Source: Puniceicoccales bacterium
Lineage (GTDB): Bacteria; Verrucomicrobiota; Verrucomicrobiia; Opitutales; UBA953
NCBI GenBank assembly: GCA_031269335.1
Contig: JAISZI010000046.1
Span: 1 to 64,000 of the forward strand
Reading direction: 5' to 3'
DNA: 64,000 nucleotides
A program made the position numbers and the translations under genes. How positions within the stretch are numbered: the stretch's first letter is position 1; each line of letters begins with the position of its first letter. Under the pieces are notes generated by a model that was given only the letters and a program-made list of their open reading frames with translations, had not been told where the DNA came from and ran no database searches. Shown in pieces: positions 44,172 to 53,344 of the stretch.

Positions 44172-45332
44172 TCAAGAGAGGCGGTTTTTGTAATCGGCGT
44201 AGCCGAAGCGGCGTATCACGCGGGTGCCTTCTTCGGGGTCAAAACTGGCAATGGCGGGCAAGTTCACGCCGTTGAAAGCGGTGTTCTTGACCATGGTGTA
44301 GTGCGACATGTCGAGGAAGACTACCTTGTCGCCGCGTGTCAACGGTGCGGGGAAGGAGTAGTCACCCATGACGTCACCCGCGAGGCAGGTCGGACCGCCG
44401 AGGCGGTAGGTATGGGGAAACTCGCCCGGGTTGCCTGCACCGAGAATTTCCGCCCGATAAGGCATTTCGAGCGTGTCTGGCATATGTGCAGAGGCGGAAG
44501 CATCGAGGATGGCGAGCGGCATTTTGTTGTGGATAACGTCAAGCACGGTGGAAACGAGCACGCCCGTGCCGAGGACAACGGCTTCGCCGGGTTCGAGGTA
44601 AAGATCGAGATGCCTGCCCCAGCGGCTGCGAAAACCGTCGAGCGTAACGCACAGCAAATCAACGTCATAGCCTGCACGGGTGATGTGGTGACCGCCCCCG
44701 AAGTTGATCCAGCGCATACGGGGGATAAACTCGCCGAATTTTTCCTCAAAATGGGGCAAGGTGCGTGCAAATGCGCCGCTGTCCTGTTCGCACAAGGTGT
44801 GGAAATGCAGCCCTTCTATCCCGTCCAATTGCGCGGCGGATTTTATTTCGGACCGTGGCGTGCCGAGGCGTGAAAACGGGGCACAGGGATCGTAAAGCGG
44901 GACAGCCACTTCGGAGTATTCGGGATTGACGCGCAATCCGCACGAGACGCGCCGCGCCGCTGTTGCCGCCCGGCGGCGGTGGCGTTGCCATTGTTCGGGG
45001 CGGTTAAAAGAAATGTGGTCGGCAAGCCCGAACAATTCCTCGGCATCTGCTTCTGAAAACGCCGGGGCGTGCGCGTGCACTTCTCCGCCAAATTCTTCGC
45101 GCCCAAGCCGCGCCTCATGCACGCCGCTGGCTGTGACCCCAGCCAGGTAACGCCGAATGAGGGGAAATTCGCTGAATTGAGCGAACCCCTTCAATGCCAA
45201 CAAAATCTTACACCCCGAACGATCGGCAACAGTGCGCAAAAGGCGGCAATTACGCTCAAGCAACCCGCAGTGAATCAAGTGACACGGACTGGGTAGCCCC
45301 GAAAAATCGAATTTTGAAAACGCCTCGCGCAT
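44172..45332 (-). CDS. nspC: Carboxynorspermidine/carboxyspermidine decarboxylase
   Basis: PLP enzyme of the alanine-racemase-like fold that decarboxylates carboxy(nor)spermidine to (nor)spermidine. The PLP-lysine region LLALKGFAQFS is at about residue 45, the family block HFHTLCEQDSGAF follows, WINFGGGHHITRAGYD and YLEPGEAVV are typical, and the C-terminal MSHYTMVKNTAFNGV closes the active site. 386 residues. Start taken at the ATG of MREAFSKF; one five codons upstream is possible. speA lies on this same window, which fits polyamine synthesis through a carboxylated intermediate; the carboxyspermidine dehydrogenase is not here. Confidence 0.93.
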   Translation of the reverse strand: MREAFSKFDFSGLPSPCHLIHCGLLERNCRLLRTVADRSGCKILLALKGFAQFSEFPLIRRYLAGVTASGVHEARLGREEFGGEVHAHAPAFSEADAEELFGLADHISFNRPEQWQRHRRRAATAARRVSCGLRVNPEYSEVAVPLYDPCAPFSRLGTPRSEIKSAAQLDGIEGLHFHTLCEQDSGAFARTLPHFEEKFGEFIPRMRWINFGGGHHITRAGYDVDLLCVTLDGFRSRWGRHLDLYLEPGEAVVLGTGVLVSTVLDVIHNKMPLAILDASASAHMPDTLEMPYRAEILGAGNPGEFPHTYRLGGPTCLAGDVMGDYSFPAPLTRGDKVVFLDMSHYTMVKNTAFNGVNLPAIASFDPEEGTRVIRRFGYADYKNRLS

Positions 45333-45389
45333 GTCCCTTTCCTTCAAAAATTACGGCGGCTGCGCACACGCGCCAAATTAGGGCGGGCA

Positions 45390-45635
45390 CTATGCTCGAC
45401 GGCGAAACTTCGAGTTGAACCGTTCGACGCGCCCCGCGCTGTCAACAAAGCGTTTTTCGCCGGTGTATGCCGGGTGCGAGTCGGATGTCACTTCACGGGG
45501 AAAGACAAAGTATTCCACACCCTCAATGACTTCGGTCTCCTTGGAGCGAAGTGTGGACTTGGTGAGAAACTTGCGTCCGGTCGAAACGTCGCGGAAACAG
45601 GCGGGATAAAACGCTGGATGGATTTCTTTTTTCAC
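45390..45635 (-). CDS. rpmE: 50S ribosomal protein L31, type B
   Basis: 81 residues: MKKEIHPAFYPACFRDVSTG start, REVTSDSHPAYTGEKRFVDSAGRVERF end. It lacks the CxxC pairs of the zinc-binding L31, so it is the zinc-independent (type B, YkgM-like) form. Its single Cys (position 13) does not form a metal site by pattern. Directly downstream of rpmJ on the same strand, 45 bp apart. Confidence 0.93.
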   Translation of the reverse strand: MKKEIHPAFYPACFRDVSTGRKFLTKSTLRSKETEVIEGVEYFVFPREVTSDSHPAYTGEKRFVDSAGRVERFNSKFRRRA

Positions 45636-45680
45636 GATGAGAATCTGTTGAAAGAGTTGGCGGATTGGTGCGCGAAGTAC

Positions 45681-45806
45681 TTAACCCTGACGGGCTTTGA
45701 AACGCGGGTGTGTTTTGTTAATCACATAGACACGCCCTCTCCGGCGCACGACCTGGCAGTTGGGATGGCGCTTCTTGAGCGATTTGAGTGACGGACTGAC
45801 TTTCAT
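45681..45806 (-). CDS. rpmJ: 50S ribosomal protein L36 (type B-like)
   Basis: Only 41 codons, so easily missed. The product begins [20 protein letters not shown] and continues [21 protein letters not shown], which is the L36 pattern. The Cys/His set of the zinc form is incomplete (one Cys in NCQVV, and INKTHP where the zinc form has ICxxPxH), so it resembles E. coli YkgO. The start is the ATG at 45804-45806, the stop is TAA at 45681. A TTGACA lies about 60 bp upstream (45865-45870 on the complement). Forms a likely operon with rpmE. Confidence 0.9.
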   Translation of the reverse strand: MKVSPSLKSLKKRHPNCQVVRRRGRVYVINKTHPRFKARQG

Positions 45807-45960
45807 TGGCGTCGGATGGTTTTGTTAAAAAGAAGGACGGGCAGGGAAATTGTCTGATACCGTCTGTCAACGGACAAATTCATGTTTTTTTGAATTTTTA
45901 TTGCGAAAGTGCCCCGACGCACTTGCCGAAACGCTCCCGCTTTGGCAAGTTGCCGCCCTC

Positions 45961-46572
45961 ATGTCTGCGGCACAACAGTTCACCATCCGTCCCGCCCGTG
46001 TCAGCGACGCCGCTGCACTGGCGCGCATCTACAACGTCAGTGTGCTCCACAGTGTTGCCACCTTTCAGACTTCGCACGAAACCGAGACGCGGCGGCGCGA
46101 ATGGCTCCTGACGCGCAGCACTTTTCACCCCGCGTTTGTGGCTGAGACTCTCGACGGCGCCGTAATGGGCTGGGGCGCACTAAGCCCCTATTGCCTCAAC
46201 GGAGCGTGGAGCCACACCGTAGAAGATTCCATTTACCTGGACGCAATAGCTCAACGGCAGGGTCTCGGCGCACGCCTTTTGGCACGACTGATCACCACCG
46301 CCCGGACGGTCGGACACCGCATCATCCTTGCGCGAATCGTCGCCGGACACTCGGCAAGCATCGGTTTGCACGCGAAACTCGGCTTCTCCGAAGTCGGCAG
46401 ACTCCGCAACGTCGGCTACAAATTCGACCAGTGGCACGACGTCGTCTATATGCAACTCGACTTGGGGGTGCCGCCTGCAATGCACCCAAAAACTTCTTCC
46501 GAAAAAAGTTTTTGCGCTGGGGGAAAACATGAAGGAAGCTCCCACACAGACACACCACCCATCTTGCGATGA
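45961..46572 (+). CDS. GNAT family N-acetyltransferase (phosphinothricin-acetyltransferase type)
   Basis: The N-terminal block TIRPARVSDAAALARIYN and the acetyl-CoA binding block DAIAQRQGLGARLLARLI are typical of GNAT enzymes; HSASIGLHAKLGFSEVGRL and KFDQWHDVVYMQL match the PAT/MnaT branch, which acetylates amino-acid analogues such as methionine sulfone. From the ATG of MSAAQQFT the protein has 203 residues; the last 35 are low-complexity (SSEKSFCAGGKHEGSSHT) and go beyond the family, overlapping the next gene by four bases (ATGA). Divergent from rpmJ. Confidence 0.88.
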   Translation: MSAAQQFTIRPARVSDAAALARIYNVSVLHSVATFQTSHETETRRREWLLTRSTFHPAFVAETLDGAVMGWGALSPYCLNGAWSHTVEDSIYLDAIAQRQGLGARLLARLITTARTVGHRIILARIVAGHSASIGLHAKLGFSEVGRLRNVGYKFDQWHDVVYMQLDLGVPPAMHPKTSSEKSFCAGGKHEGSSHTDTPPILR

Positions 46573-47762
46573 AGTCTCAAACACTCGCCGAAATTTCCGG
46601 TCTCTATGGCCCCGTTTGCGTCCATGAACGCGTCCTCCAAAAAATTTGGCTTCGCGGCGATTTTCGCCAAGGCGAAGCACATCTGCTTTCGGGCAAAAAA
46701 ATACGCCGCGTCAAATCTGGTCGCTGGAATCACGAGGGCGGTCCCGACTTCATAGACGCTATTCTTGAGATTGACGGGCAGATCGTCTGCGGCGACGTCG
46801 AGGTGCATTTCTACGCCGAAGATTGGCATTCGCACGGGCACACCGGCGACCCCGCATTCTCCAACGTCATCTTGCACTTAGTTCTCTTTCCGCCAAGGTC
46901 TTCCGTCATACGAAAAACGCACACCGGCCGCCCCCTTGAAACACTCGTCCTCCTCTCTTTGCTCAACGAGGACATCGAAGATTACGCCAACCGCGAAGCC
47001 CTGCTCGCCCTCGAATCGCGCGAACAGTCGGGCTGGAACGACGCCCTGCTCGCCCGCGACGAAGCCGAACGCCTGCCGCTATTGCGTGAAAAAGCTGCCC
47101 GCCGCTGGCAACAAAAAGTCAGCTTCGCTTCCCTGCGCGTTAAAAAGCACGGTTGGGACGAAGCCTGCCACCAGTTTGCCCTCGAAACGCTTGGCCTCCA
47201 CCGCAACCGCGCCCCAATGTCCGCCCTCTCCCTGCGTTTTCCCCTCGAAAACATGCGCACCGCCACCGCTCCGGCTCTCTTCGCCGAACAACGCGACGCG
47301 TGGCATCTCTCCGGTCTGCGCCCCGCCAGCCACCCCTTACGCCGTATCCAGCAATACCTTGTGCTTCTCGCCGCTTACCCGGATTGGCCAACCCGCTTCT
47401 TTCAATGGGGGTGCTCCCTCGCCATTGCCGCCATCGCCCCGGATATCGACACCGCCCGTTTCCGCAAAACGCACCGCTTTTCCTCAACCGCAAAAAAACT
47501 CCAACATGATATCCTCGCCGACGCCATCGGAGGAACTCGCCTGAACACGCTCGCCGTGGACGCCCTCATGCCCCTGCTCGCCGCCAACGGTATCGATCAA
47601 GAAACCTGCGAACGCTACTGGTTTCACTGGCGCATAGGCGACGTCCCCGAACGCCTCGCCAACGCCCTACGCAGTCAACTTCCGCCAGAAGAAGGCAAGA
47701 TACCCGTTGTCTGCAACGGCCTCTTCCAGGGATTACTCCAACTCAGCCGCGAACATGGCTAA
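46569..47762 (+). CDS. DUF2851 family protein
   Basis: 397 residues. The recognisable core is near the N-terminus: [31 protein letters not shown], and [20 protein letters not shown]; similar proteins are found in Bacteroidetes and Verrucomicrobiota and have no known role. The GGPDF...GDVEVH arrangement of acidic and His residues resembles a nuclease-like metal site, but that is inference. Start overlaps the GNAT stop, so the pair is probably translated from one message. Confidence 0.85.
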   Translation: MKSQTLAEISGLYGPVCVHERVLQKIWLRGDFRQGEAHLLSGKKIRRVKSGRWNHEGGPDFIDAILEIDGQIVCGDVEVHFYAEDWHSHGHTGDPAFSNVILHLVLFPPRSSVIRKTHTGRPLETLVLLSLLNEDIEDYANREALLALESREQSGWNDALLARDEAERLPLLREKAARRWQQKVSFASLRVKKHGWDEACHQFALETLGLHRNRAPMSALSLRFPLENMRTATAPALFAEQRDAWHLSGLRPASHPLRRIQQYLVLLAAYPDWPTRFFQWGCSLAIAAIAPDIDTARFRKTHRFSSTAKKLQHDILADAIGGTRLNTLAVDALMPLLAANGIDQETCERYWFHWRIGDVPERLANALRSQLPPEEGKIPVVCNGLFQGLLQLSREHG

Positions 47763-47816
47763 AAAAACATTTTCATCCCCGCCCATGCCAACACATTTCC
47801 CCGCCCGCACCTTGCC

Positions 47817-48803
47817 ATGCCACTGCTTTCCGTCAAAGACCTGAAAATGTATTTTCCCGTGCGAAGCGGGTTTTTTTCTGTGCGCCCCGCACAGTGCAAG
47901 TCCGTGGACGGCGTTTCCTTTTCCCTCGAAAAAGGCGAGACACTCGGCCTCGTCGGCGAATCAGGTTGCGGCAAAACCACACTCGGCAAAGTCATCGCCG
48001 GTCTCTACGCACCCACCGCCGGCACCGTCACTCTCGACGGAGTCGAAGTCTCCGCGCTTTCTCGACGCCAACGTTTTCCGTGGCGACGTCACCTGCAAAT
48101 GATATTTCAAGACCCCGCCGAATCGCTCAATCAACGCCACACCATCGGCGAAATCCTCGAAGAACCCTTCATCATCCACCGCATCGGCAAACGCCCGGAA
48201 CGCCGCCGCCACGTCGAAGAACTCCTCACCAAAGTCGGACTCGACCCCAGCGCCGCCTCACGTTACCCGTTTGAATTTTCCGGCGGCCAACGCCAACGCA
48301 TCGGCATTGCCCGCGCCATCGCCCTCAAACCAAACCTCGTAATCTGCGACGAACCCGTCTCCGCCCTTGACGTCTCAATCCAAGGTCAAGTTCTCAACCT
48401 CCTAATGGAACTCCAGCGCGAAATGCACCTCGCCTGCCTCTTCATCGCCCACGACCTCGCCGTCGTAAAACATGTCAGCGACCGCGTAGCCATCATGTAT
48501 TTAGGAAAGATCGTCGAACTCGGTCCCGCCGCCGAAGTCTTTCGCAATCCGCTCCACGCCTACACAAAAGCACTCATTTCCGCCATCCCGCGCCACAATC
48601 CCAGCGAACGCACCCAACGCATCCTCATCCCAGGCGACGTCCCATCCCCCATTAATCCGCCCGCTGGCTGCGCCTTCGGTCACCGCACCCGCCACCCGCT
48701 TTACCCGGAATCCATCTCCACCCCGCCAACCTTCCGCGAAGCACTCCCAAACCATTGGGTGCTCTCCTGCCCCTGTTGCTGCCAACCAGATGCCCGCCAA
48801 TGA
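47817..48803 (+). CDS. Oligopeptide-type ABC transporter ATP-binding protein
   Basis: OppF/DppF-like ATPase of 328 residues. Walker [10 protein letters not shown] (about residues 45-53), Q-loop [11 protein letters not shown], signature [15 protein letters not shown], Walker [13 protein letters not shown] and H-loop IAHDLAVV are all intact. The C-terminal OppF extension is present ([20 protein letters not shown], then [18 protein letters not shown]). In Opp proteins this usually has two Cys and several His around GCxFHxRC; here the second Cys is absent (FGHRTRHP) and a CCC run ends the protein. There is no permease, binding protein or second ATPase next to it. Convergent with speA. Confidence 0.87.
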   Translation: MPLLSVKDLKMYFPVRSGFFSVRPAQCKSVDGVSFSLEKGETLGLVGESGCGKTTLGKVIAGLYAPTAGTVTLDGVEVSALSRRQRFPWRRHLQMIFQDPAESLNQRHTIGEILEEPFIIHRIGKRPERRRHVEELLTKVGLDPSAASRYPFEFSGGQRQRIGIARAIALKPNLVICDEPVSALDVSIQGQVLNLLMELQREMHLACLFIAHDLAVVKHVSDRVAIMYLGKIVELGPAAEVFRNPLHAYTKALISAIPRHNPSERTQRILIPGDVPSPINPPAGCAFGHRTRHPLYPESISTPPTFREALPNHWVLSCPCCCQPDARQ

Positions 48804-48865
48804 ATTGGCGCTCGCGCAAACCTTCCTTAATAGCCTTTGGCGGTGCTCCTTGCGATTAGTCTGCT

Positions 48866-50917
48866 TCAATTCTTTTTTGGGAAAAGGACGGGCGGCGGGG
48901 TTGTTTCGGTAGTTTCGCCTTTGATCGGGCGGGTTTTCTTTTCGTCGGGTTTATTGCGTGCGAGGTAAGTTTTGGAGTGCATGAGTTTTTCATACATTTC
49001 GAGCATAGCGACGCCTTCGCGCGGGCGGACTTGGTCGGCACGGGTGGCGCGGTCTATTTGCCGTTTTACCATACGGCAGAGGTCGTCGGCTGTGTATTGG
49101 ATCATGCCGAGGATTTTATCCGTGGTGGAGCCGGGGATAGTTTCCTCGATGTAGAATCCGTCTTCTTCGTCGTCTTCGAGGAAGACGTGGGCTTCGTTGA
49201 CGCGTCCGAAAAGGTTATGCAAGTCGCCCATGATGTCTTGGTAGGCGCCGACGAGGAATGCGCCGAGGTAGTAGCGTTTGTTTGATTGGAGCGGGTGGAG
49301 GCGCAGGGTGCTCTTGATATCTTCGAGGTCGATGAAGGCGGAGACTTTGCCGTCGCTGTCGCAAGTGATGTCAACGAGGGTGGCGGGGACGGTCGGTTTC
49401 TCGTTGAGGCGGTGAATGGGGGCGATGGGGAAGAGTTGGTCGAGCGCCCAGTGGTCGAGGAGTGATTGGAAGACGGAGAAGTTGCAAACGTATTGGGCGG
49501 CAAGGAGTTTATCCAGTTCACCCAGCTCGTCGGGGATTTCGCCTCCGGCGGGAAGTTTGTCGTGGATATCGCGGCAGACACACCAAAAGAGGCGGTCAAC
49601 AGCGGCGCGTTCTTCGAGGCCGAGGTAACCGAGGTTAAAAAGGGAATGCGCTTCTTCCTTTTTTTGTTTCGCATCGTGGAAGCGTTCCAATGCGTCAAGG
49701 CGGCTGGGGTTTTGGTTTATGTCTTCCATTTCGCGCACGATCATGGGGCGTTTTCCGCGAAGCGGCGGGATATCGCCGTCGGCTCCGCGGGCGATATGGT
49801 CAACGGCTTCAAAAATAAGAATGGAATGGGGCGCGACAAGGGCGCGACCGCTCTCTGACGTAATATCGGGCGGTTGGACGGAGCACTGGACGCAGACATT
49901 TTTGACATTGGCGATGATGTCGCGGGCGTAGGCTTCCATGCTGTAATTCATTGAGCTTTCGTAATTACTGCGGCTGCCATCGTAGTCCACGCCGAGACCG
50001 CCGCCGACGTCGAGTATGCCCATGGGGAAACCGAGGCGGACGAGTTCGCAATAGTAACGAGCGGCTTCCGTGACCGCTTTTTTTATGGTGCTGATGTTCG
50101 GCACCTGGGAGCCGATGTGGAAGTGGACGAGGCGCAGGGCGTTCCCGAGGCGGGCGCGTTTGAGTTTGCGTCCGGCGGCGAGAATTTCGCTGGCGGTGAG
50201 GCCGAATTTGGCGTTTTCGCCCGTGGATTCAGCCCATTTGCCCTCGCCCGCTGTGGTAAGTTTGATGCGCAGCCCGATGCAGGGTTCCACGCCCATTTCG
50301 CGGGAAAGGCGAATGATGGCGTCTATTTCCGAAAGTTGTTCGACGACGATGACGGTTTGTTTGCCGATGCGCCGCCCCATGAGGGCAAGGCGGATGTACT
50401 CGTCATCTTTGTATCCGTTGCAAATGAGGAGGGCGTTCTTGTTTTCGAGCAAAGCGAGCGCGACAAGGAGTTCGGGTTTGCTTCCCGCTTCGAGACCGAA
50501 GTCATATTTTTCCCCGGCATCTAAAATTTCTTCTACGACCTCGCGGAGCTGATTAACCTTTATCGGAAAAACGCCCCGGTAAGTCCCTTCGTATTCCTCA
50601 CCGCTGATGGCTGCCCGAAAAGCTTCGTTAAGCTGGGTAACTCGTTGCCGGAGCATATCTTGCACACGGATAGTAAGCGGCGGGCGAAGGCCGGCTTGCG
50701 CCGCCTGTTCGACAATGTCGAGGATGCGGATGCTCCGTTGGTCGCCCAAGGGGTGGACGCATAGGCAACCGGAATCATCTACGGAAAAATGTCCGCTGCC
50801 CCAGCGGCGGAAACCATAATAGTCCTCAGCCTCGCGGCGAGACCATGTTTGGGAGGAGGTGTTGCTGCTCACTGCTTGCGGTGTTTGCTGTGGTGGTGTG
50901 TTTGCGCTGCGGGGCAT
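48866..50917 (-). CDS. speA: Biosynthetic arginine decarboxylase
   Basis: Large PLP enzyme converting arginine to agmatine, the first step of agmatine-route polyamine synthesis. The N-terminal block WSRREAEDYYGFRRWGSGHF, PLP-lysine block GVFPIKVNQLREVVEEI, GLEAGSKPELLVAL and the catalytic HFHIGSQVPN are typical, as is FDVGGGLGVDYDGSRS (here LDVGGGLGVDYDG). About 683 residues from the ATG of MPRSANTP; a further ATG (50953) lies 12 codons upstream. The C-terminal 25 residues are a low-complexity tail. nspC is on the same strand some 3.5 kb away. An ATP-dependent agmatine step gene is not in the window. Confidence 0.93.
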   Translation of the reverse strand: MPRSANTPPQQTPQAVSSNTSSQTWSRREAEDYYGFRRWGSGHFSVDDSGCLCVHPLGDQRSIRILDIVEQAAQAGLRPPLTIRVQDMLRQRVTQLNEAFRAAISGEEYEGTYRGVFPIKVNQLREVVEEILDAGEKYDFGLEAGSKPELLVALALLENKNALLICNGYKDDEYIRLALMGRRIGKQTVIVVEQLSEIDAIIRLSREMGVEPCIGLRIKLTTAGEGKWAESTGENAKFGLTASEILAAGRKLKRARLGNALRLVHFHIGSQVPNISTIKKAVTEAARYYCELVRLGFPMGILDVGGGLGVDYDGSRSNYESSMNYSMEAYARDIIANVKNVCVQCSVQPPDITSESGRALVAPHSILIFEAVDHIARGADGDIPPLRGKRPMIVREMEDINQNPSRLDALERFHDAKQKKEEAHSLFNLGYLGLEERAAVDRLFWCVCRDIHDKLPAGGEIPDELGELDKLLAAQYVCNFSVFQSLLDHWALDQLFPIAPIHRLNEKPTVPATLVDITCDSDGKVSAFIDLEDIKSTLRLHPLQSNKRYYLGAFLVGAYQDIMGDLHNLFGRVNEAHVFLEDDEEDGFYIEETIPGSTTDKILGMIQYTADDLCRMVKRQIDRATRADQVRPREGVAMLEMYEKLMHSKTYLARNKPDEKKTRPIKGETTETTPPPVLFPKKN

Positions 50918-51093
50918 GGCGCGTCTGCGGGGGAGTGTCAACTCTATCAACAATACTTTCCTTTGCCCCCTCGGAACAAAGCCTCCTTTTCTCGGTCACT
51001 ATCTCCCCGAAGATGACGCCTGCATAATGTTTCATGCGGCGAAAAGTTCTTCCTCATGCTTCAACCAAACTAAAAACTAACTACACTGTTCTC

Positions 51094-52374
51094 ATGTCAG
51101 ACAACAACACCATCACCCTTGGCGGAAAATCGCGCCGAGATTTTATCACAAACTGCGCTGCCATCGCCAGCGTCCCGCTTCTTGCCGGCCTGCCCATCAA
51201 CGCTTTTGCAGCGGGCGCGAACGACCGCCTCAAAGTCGGTCTCATCGGCGCAGGTGGACGTGGAAACGGCGCGGTGACCGATATCCTCAATGCGGACAAA
51301 AACGTCGAACTCTGGGCAATCGGCGACGTTTTCGCCGACCAAGCCAAATCTTCCCAAAGAAGATTTGCCAAAAACCAACGCGCCAAAGTTCCCGACGAAC
51401 GCGTTTTCTCCGGTTTCGACAACTACAAGGAAGTCCTCAATTCCGGAATTGACATCGCCATCCTCACCACGCCCCCGGGCTTCCGCCCGTTGCACCTCGA
51501 AGCCGCCATCGAAAAAGGGGTGCACGTCTTCGCCGAAAAACCTGTCGCAGTTGACCCTGTCGGCGCACGCCGCGTCATCGCCGCTGGCGAACTCGCCGCC
51601 AAAAAAGGCCTCTCCATCGTAGCCGGCACACAACGCCGCCACGATTTCGCCTATATCGAAACCCTCAAACGCGTGCGCGACGGCGCCATCGGAGAAATCG
51701 TCGGAGGTCAGGTCTATTGGGTGCAGGGCGGTCTCTGGCACAAGGGACGCAATCCCAAGTGGACTGACATTGAATATCAAATCCGCAACTGGCTCTATTT
51801 CACGTGGGTAAGCGGCGACCATATCGTCGAACAACATGTCCACAACATAGACGTCGCCAACTGGGCGTTTGGAGGTCCCCCCGTAAAAGCCTTTGGCATG
51901 GGCGGACGCCAATCACGCACCGACAAAAAATACGGGGACGCGTGGGACCACTTCGCCATCGAATACGAATATGCCAACGGCGCCCGCGTGCAGAGCTTCT
52001 GCCGCCAAGTAGTCGGAGCCTCCCACCGTGTCGGAGAACGCATAGTCGGCACAAAGGGTGTCGCCACCAGCGGCAGAATCGTCGGCGAAGGCAAAAATTG
52101 GCATTACAGCGGAAGATCCTCCAATGCCTACGTCCAGGAACACGTGAACCTCGTCAAAGCCATCCGCACGGGGAAACCCATCAACGAAGCGCGCAATGTC
52201 GCCGAATCCACACTGACCGGCATCCTCGGGCGCATCTCCGCATATACCGGAAAAGAAGTTAGTTACAAATGGGCACTGGAAGCATCCAAACTCGACCTCG
52301 CCCCGGCTAAATACGAGCTTGGTCCCGGTCCAAAAGTCGAAGTGCCGATCCCCGGAAGCAAAAATCTGGTCTGA
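51094..52374 (+). CDS. Gfo/Idh/MocA family oxidoreductase with Tat signal
   Basis: 426 residues from the ATG of MSDNNTIT. The twin-arginine signal is SRRDFITNCAAIA, with the cleavage region near NAFAA. The NAD-binding motif GLIGAGGRGNGAV comes at about residue 49, the catalytic-side EKP is in VFAEKPVAVDP, and HIVEQHVHNIDVANW carries the substrate-side His pair. Related enzymes oxidise or epimerise sugars or act in 3-keto-glycoside breakdown; the actual substrate is unknown. The gene ends at a strong terminator. Divergent from speA. Confidence 0.87.
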   Translation: MSDNNTITLGGKSRRDFITNCAAIASVPLLAGLPINAFAAGANDRLKVGLIGAGGRGNGAVTDILNADKNVELWAIGDVFADQAKSSQRRFAKNQRAKVPDERVFSGFDNYKEVLNSGIDIAILTTPPGFRPLHLEAAIEKGVHVFAEKPVAVDPVGARRVIAAGELAAKKGLSIVAGTQRRHDFAYIETLKRVRDGAIGEIVGGQVYWVQGGLWHKGRNPKWTDIEYQIRNWLYFTWVSGDHIVEQHVHNIDVANWAFGGPPVKAFGMGGRQSRTDKKYGDAWDHFAIEYEYANGARVQSFCRQVVGASHRVGERIVGTKGVATSGRIVGEGKNWHYSGRSSNAYVQEHVNLVKAIRTGKPINEARNVAESTLTGILGRISAYTGKEVSYKWALEASKLDLAPAKYELGPGPKVEVPIPGSKNLV

Positions 52375-52414
52375 TTTTTGACGAAGGCTAAAAGTCACAA
52401 AAATAACGCGAAAA

Positions 52415-52451
52415 GGCACGCCACGGAAATTTCTGTGGCGTGTCTTTTTTT
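52415..52451 (+). terminator. Rho-independent terminator after the Gfo/Idh gene
   Basis: GGCACGCCAC on the left and GTGGCGTGTC on the right form a nearly perfect stem (52415-52444) with a loop around GAAATTTC, followed by seven T (52445-52451). It also lies close to the end of trpF on the other strand, 22 bp further on. Confidence 0.9.
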
Positions 52452-52473
52452 GGCAAATTTTCGCCGCCCGATT

Positions 52474-53124
52474 TTACGCCGCAAAGCACCGCCGCAAAAC
52501 ACGCAACGCTTGCGCCAGCTTTTGCGCATTTTTGATACCCGGTGCATCTTCCACCCCGCTGTTAAGATCAAAAAAATCCGCACCGGATGCCGCCGCCGTT
52601 TCGAGCGTGTCCGGACCTAACCCGCCCGCAAGAATCCAGTGCTTTTCCGGATGCGCGCATTTCAACGCCGCAAAAGCTGCCTTGTCCGCCATGCGCCCGG
52701 TGCCTCCAAAACTCCCAACTTTATGCCCATCAAAAAGAAAAGTATCCGCGTATTCAAGCACCCACACCGGCCACTCGGCGCCGATTGCCACCCGGGGCGC
52801 AAGCCAGAGCCGCCCACGCCCAATTTGCTCCGCCCAGCTCGCGACACGCTCCCGCACCCCAGACGTAAACGGATCAAAATGGAGCTGAACAAAATCAAAT
52901 TGCGAAACAACTCCCCCCGCAATCCTCCTCGCCTGCGGCTCAACATCCACGAAAACCCGCCGCCCCAACGGAATCGCTTCCAACAACGCCCCAACATGCT
53001 CATCAGCAACGAAACGCGGCGAAAACTGCCACCCGTTAATCCCCAAAAAATCAACCCCAAGCGCAAGCGCACTAACCGCGTCCGCCGAACGCGTGATCCC
53101 GCATACCTTGACTCTGAAAGACAT
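52474..53124 (-). CDS. trpF: Phosphoribosylanthranilate isomerase
   Basis: Amadori rearrangement of tryptophan synthesis, converting PRA to CdRP. The TIM-barrel start VKVCGITR holds the catalytic Cys; the phosphate-binding end ILAGGLGPDT and GSFGGTGRM are present, as is NSGVEDAPG. 216 residues, normal. No other trp gene is adjacent. The C-terminal half has several Arg and Leu beyond the usual family length. Divergent from rpsB at about 220 bp. Confidence 0.92.
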   Translation of the reverse strand: MSFRVKVCGITRSADAVSALALGVDFLGINGWQFSPRFVADEHVGALLEAIPLGRRVFVDVEPQARRIAGGVVSQFDFVQLHFDPFTSGVRERVASWAEQIGRGRLWLAPRVAIGAEWPVWVLEYADTFLFDGHKVGSFGGTGRMADKAAFAALKCAHPEKHWILAGGLGPDTLETAAASGADFFDLNSGVEDAPGIKNAQKLAQALRVLRRCFAA

Positions 53125-53344
53125 ACAACGCCCATGAAACCGCTGAACAACGCTTTTGAAACACTATTTCTCAAAAAAAATGCTTGCGATTCCCCTGCCA
53201 ACCCCTTCCCTCCCGCCCCCTTCGATGGATGCTTCGCCGGCGCACCCGTCACGACTACACAAAAAAACAACAAACTGCAAAGCGCACAAAATCCAAGGTT
53301 TCCCGCACCACCGGCAGCGGAAAATACGGAGCCAAATCACCAGT

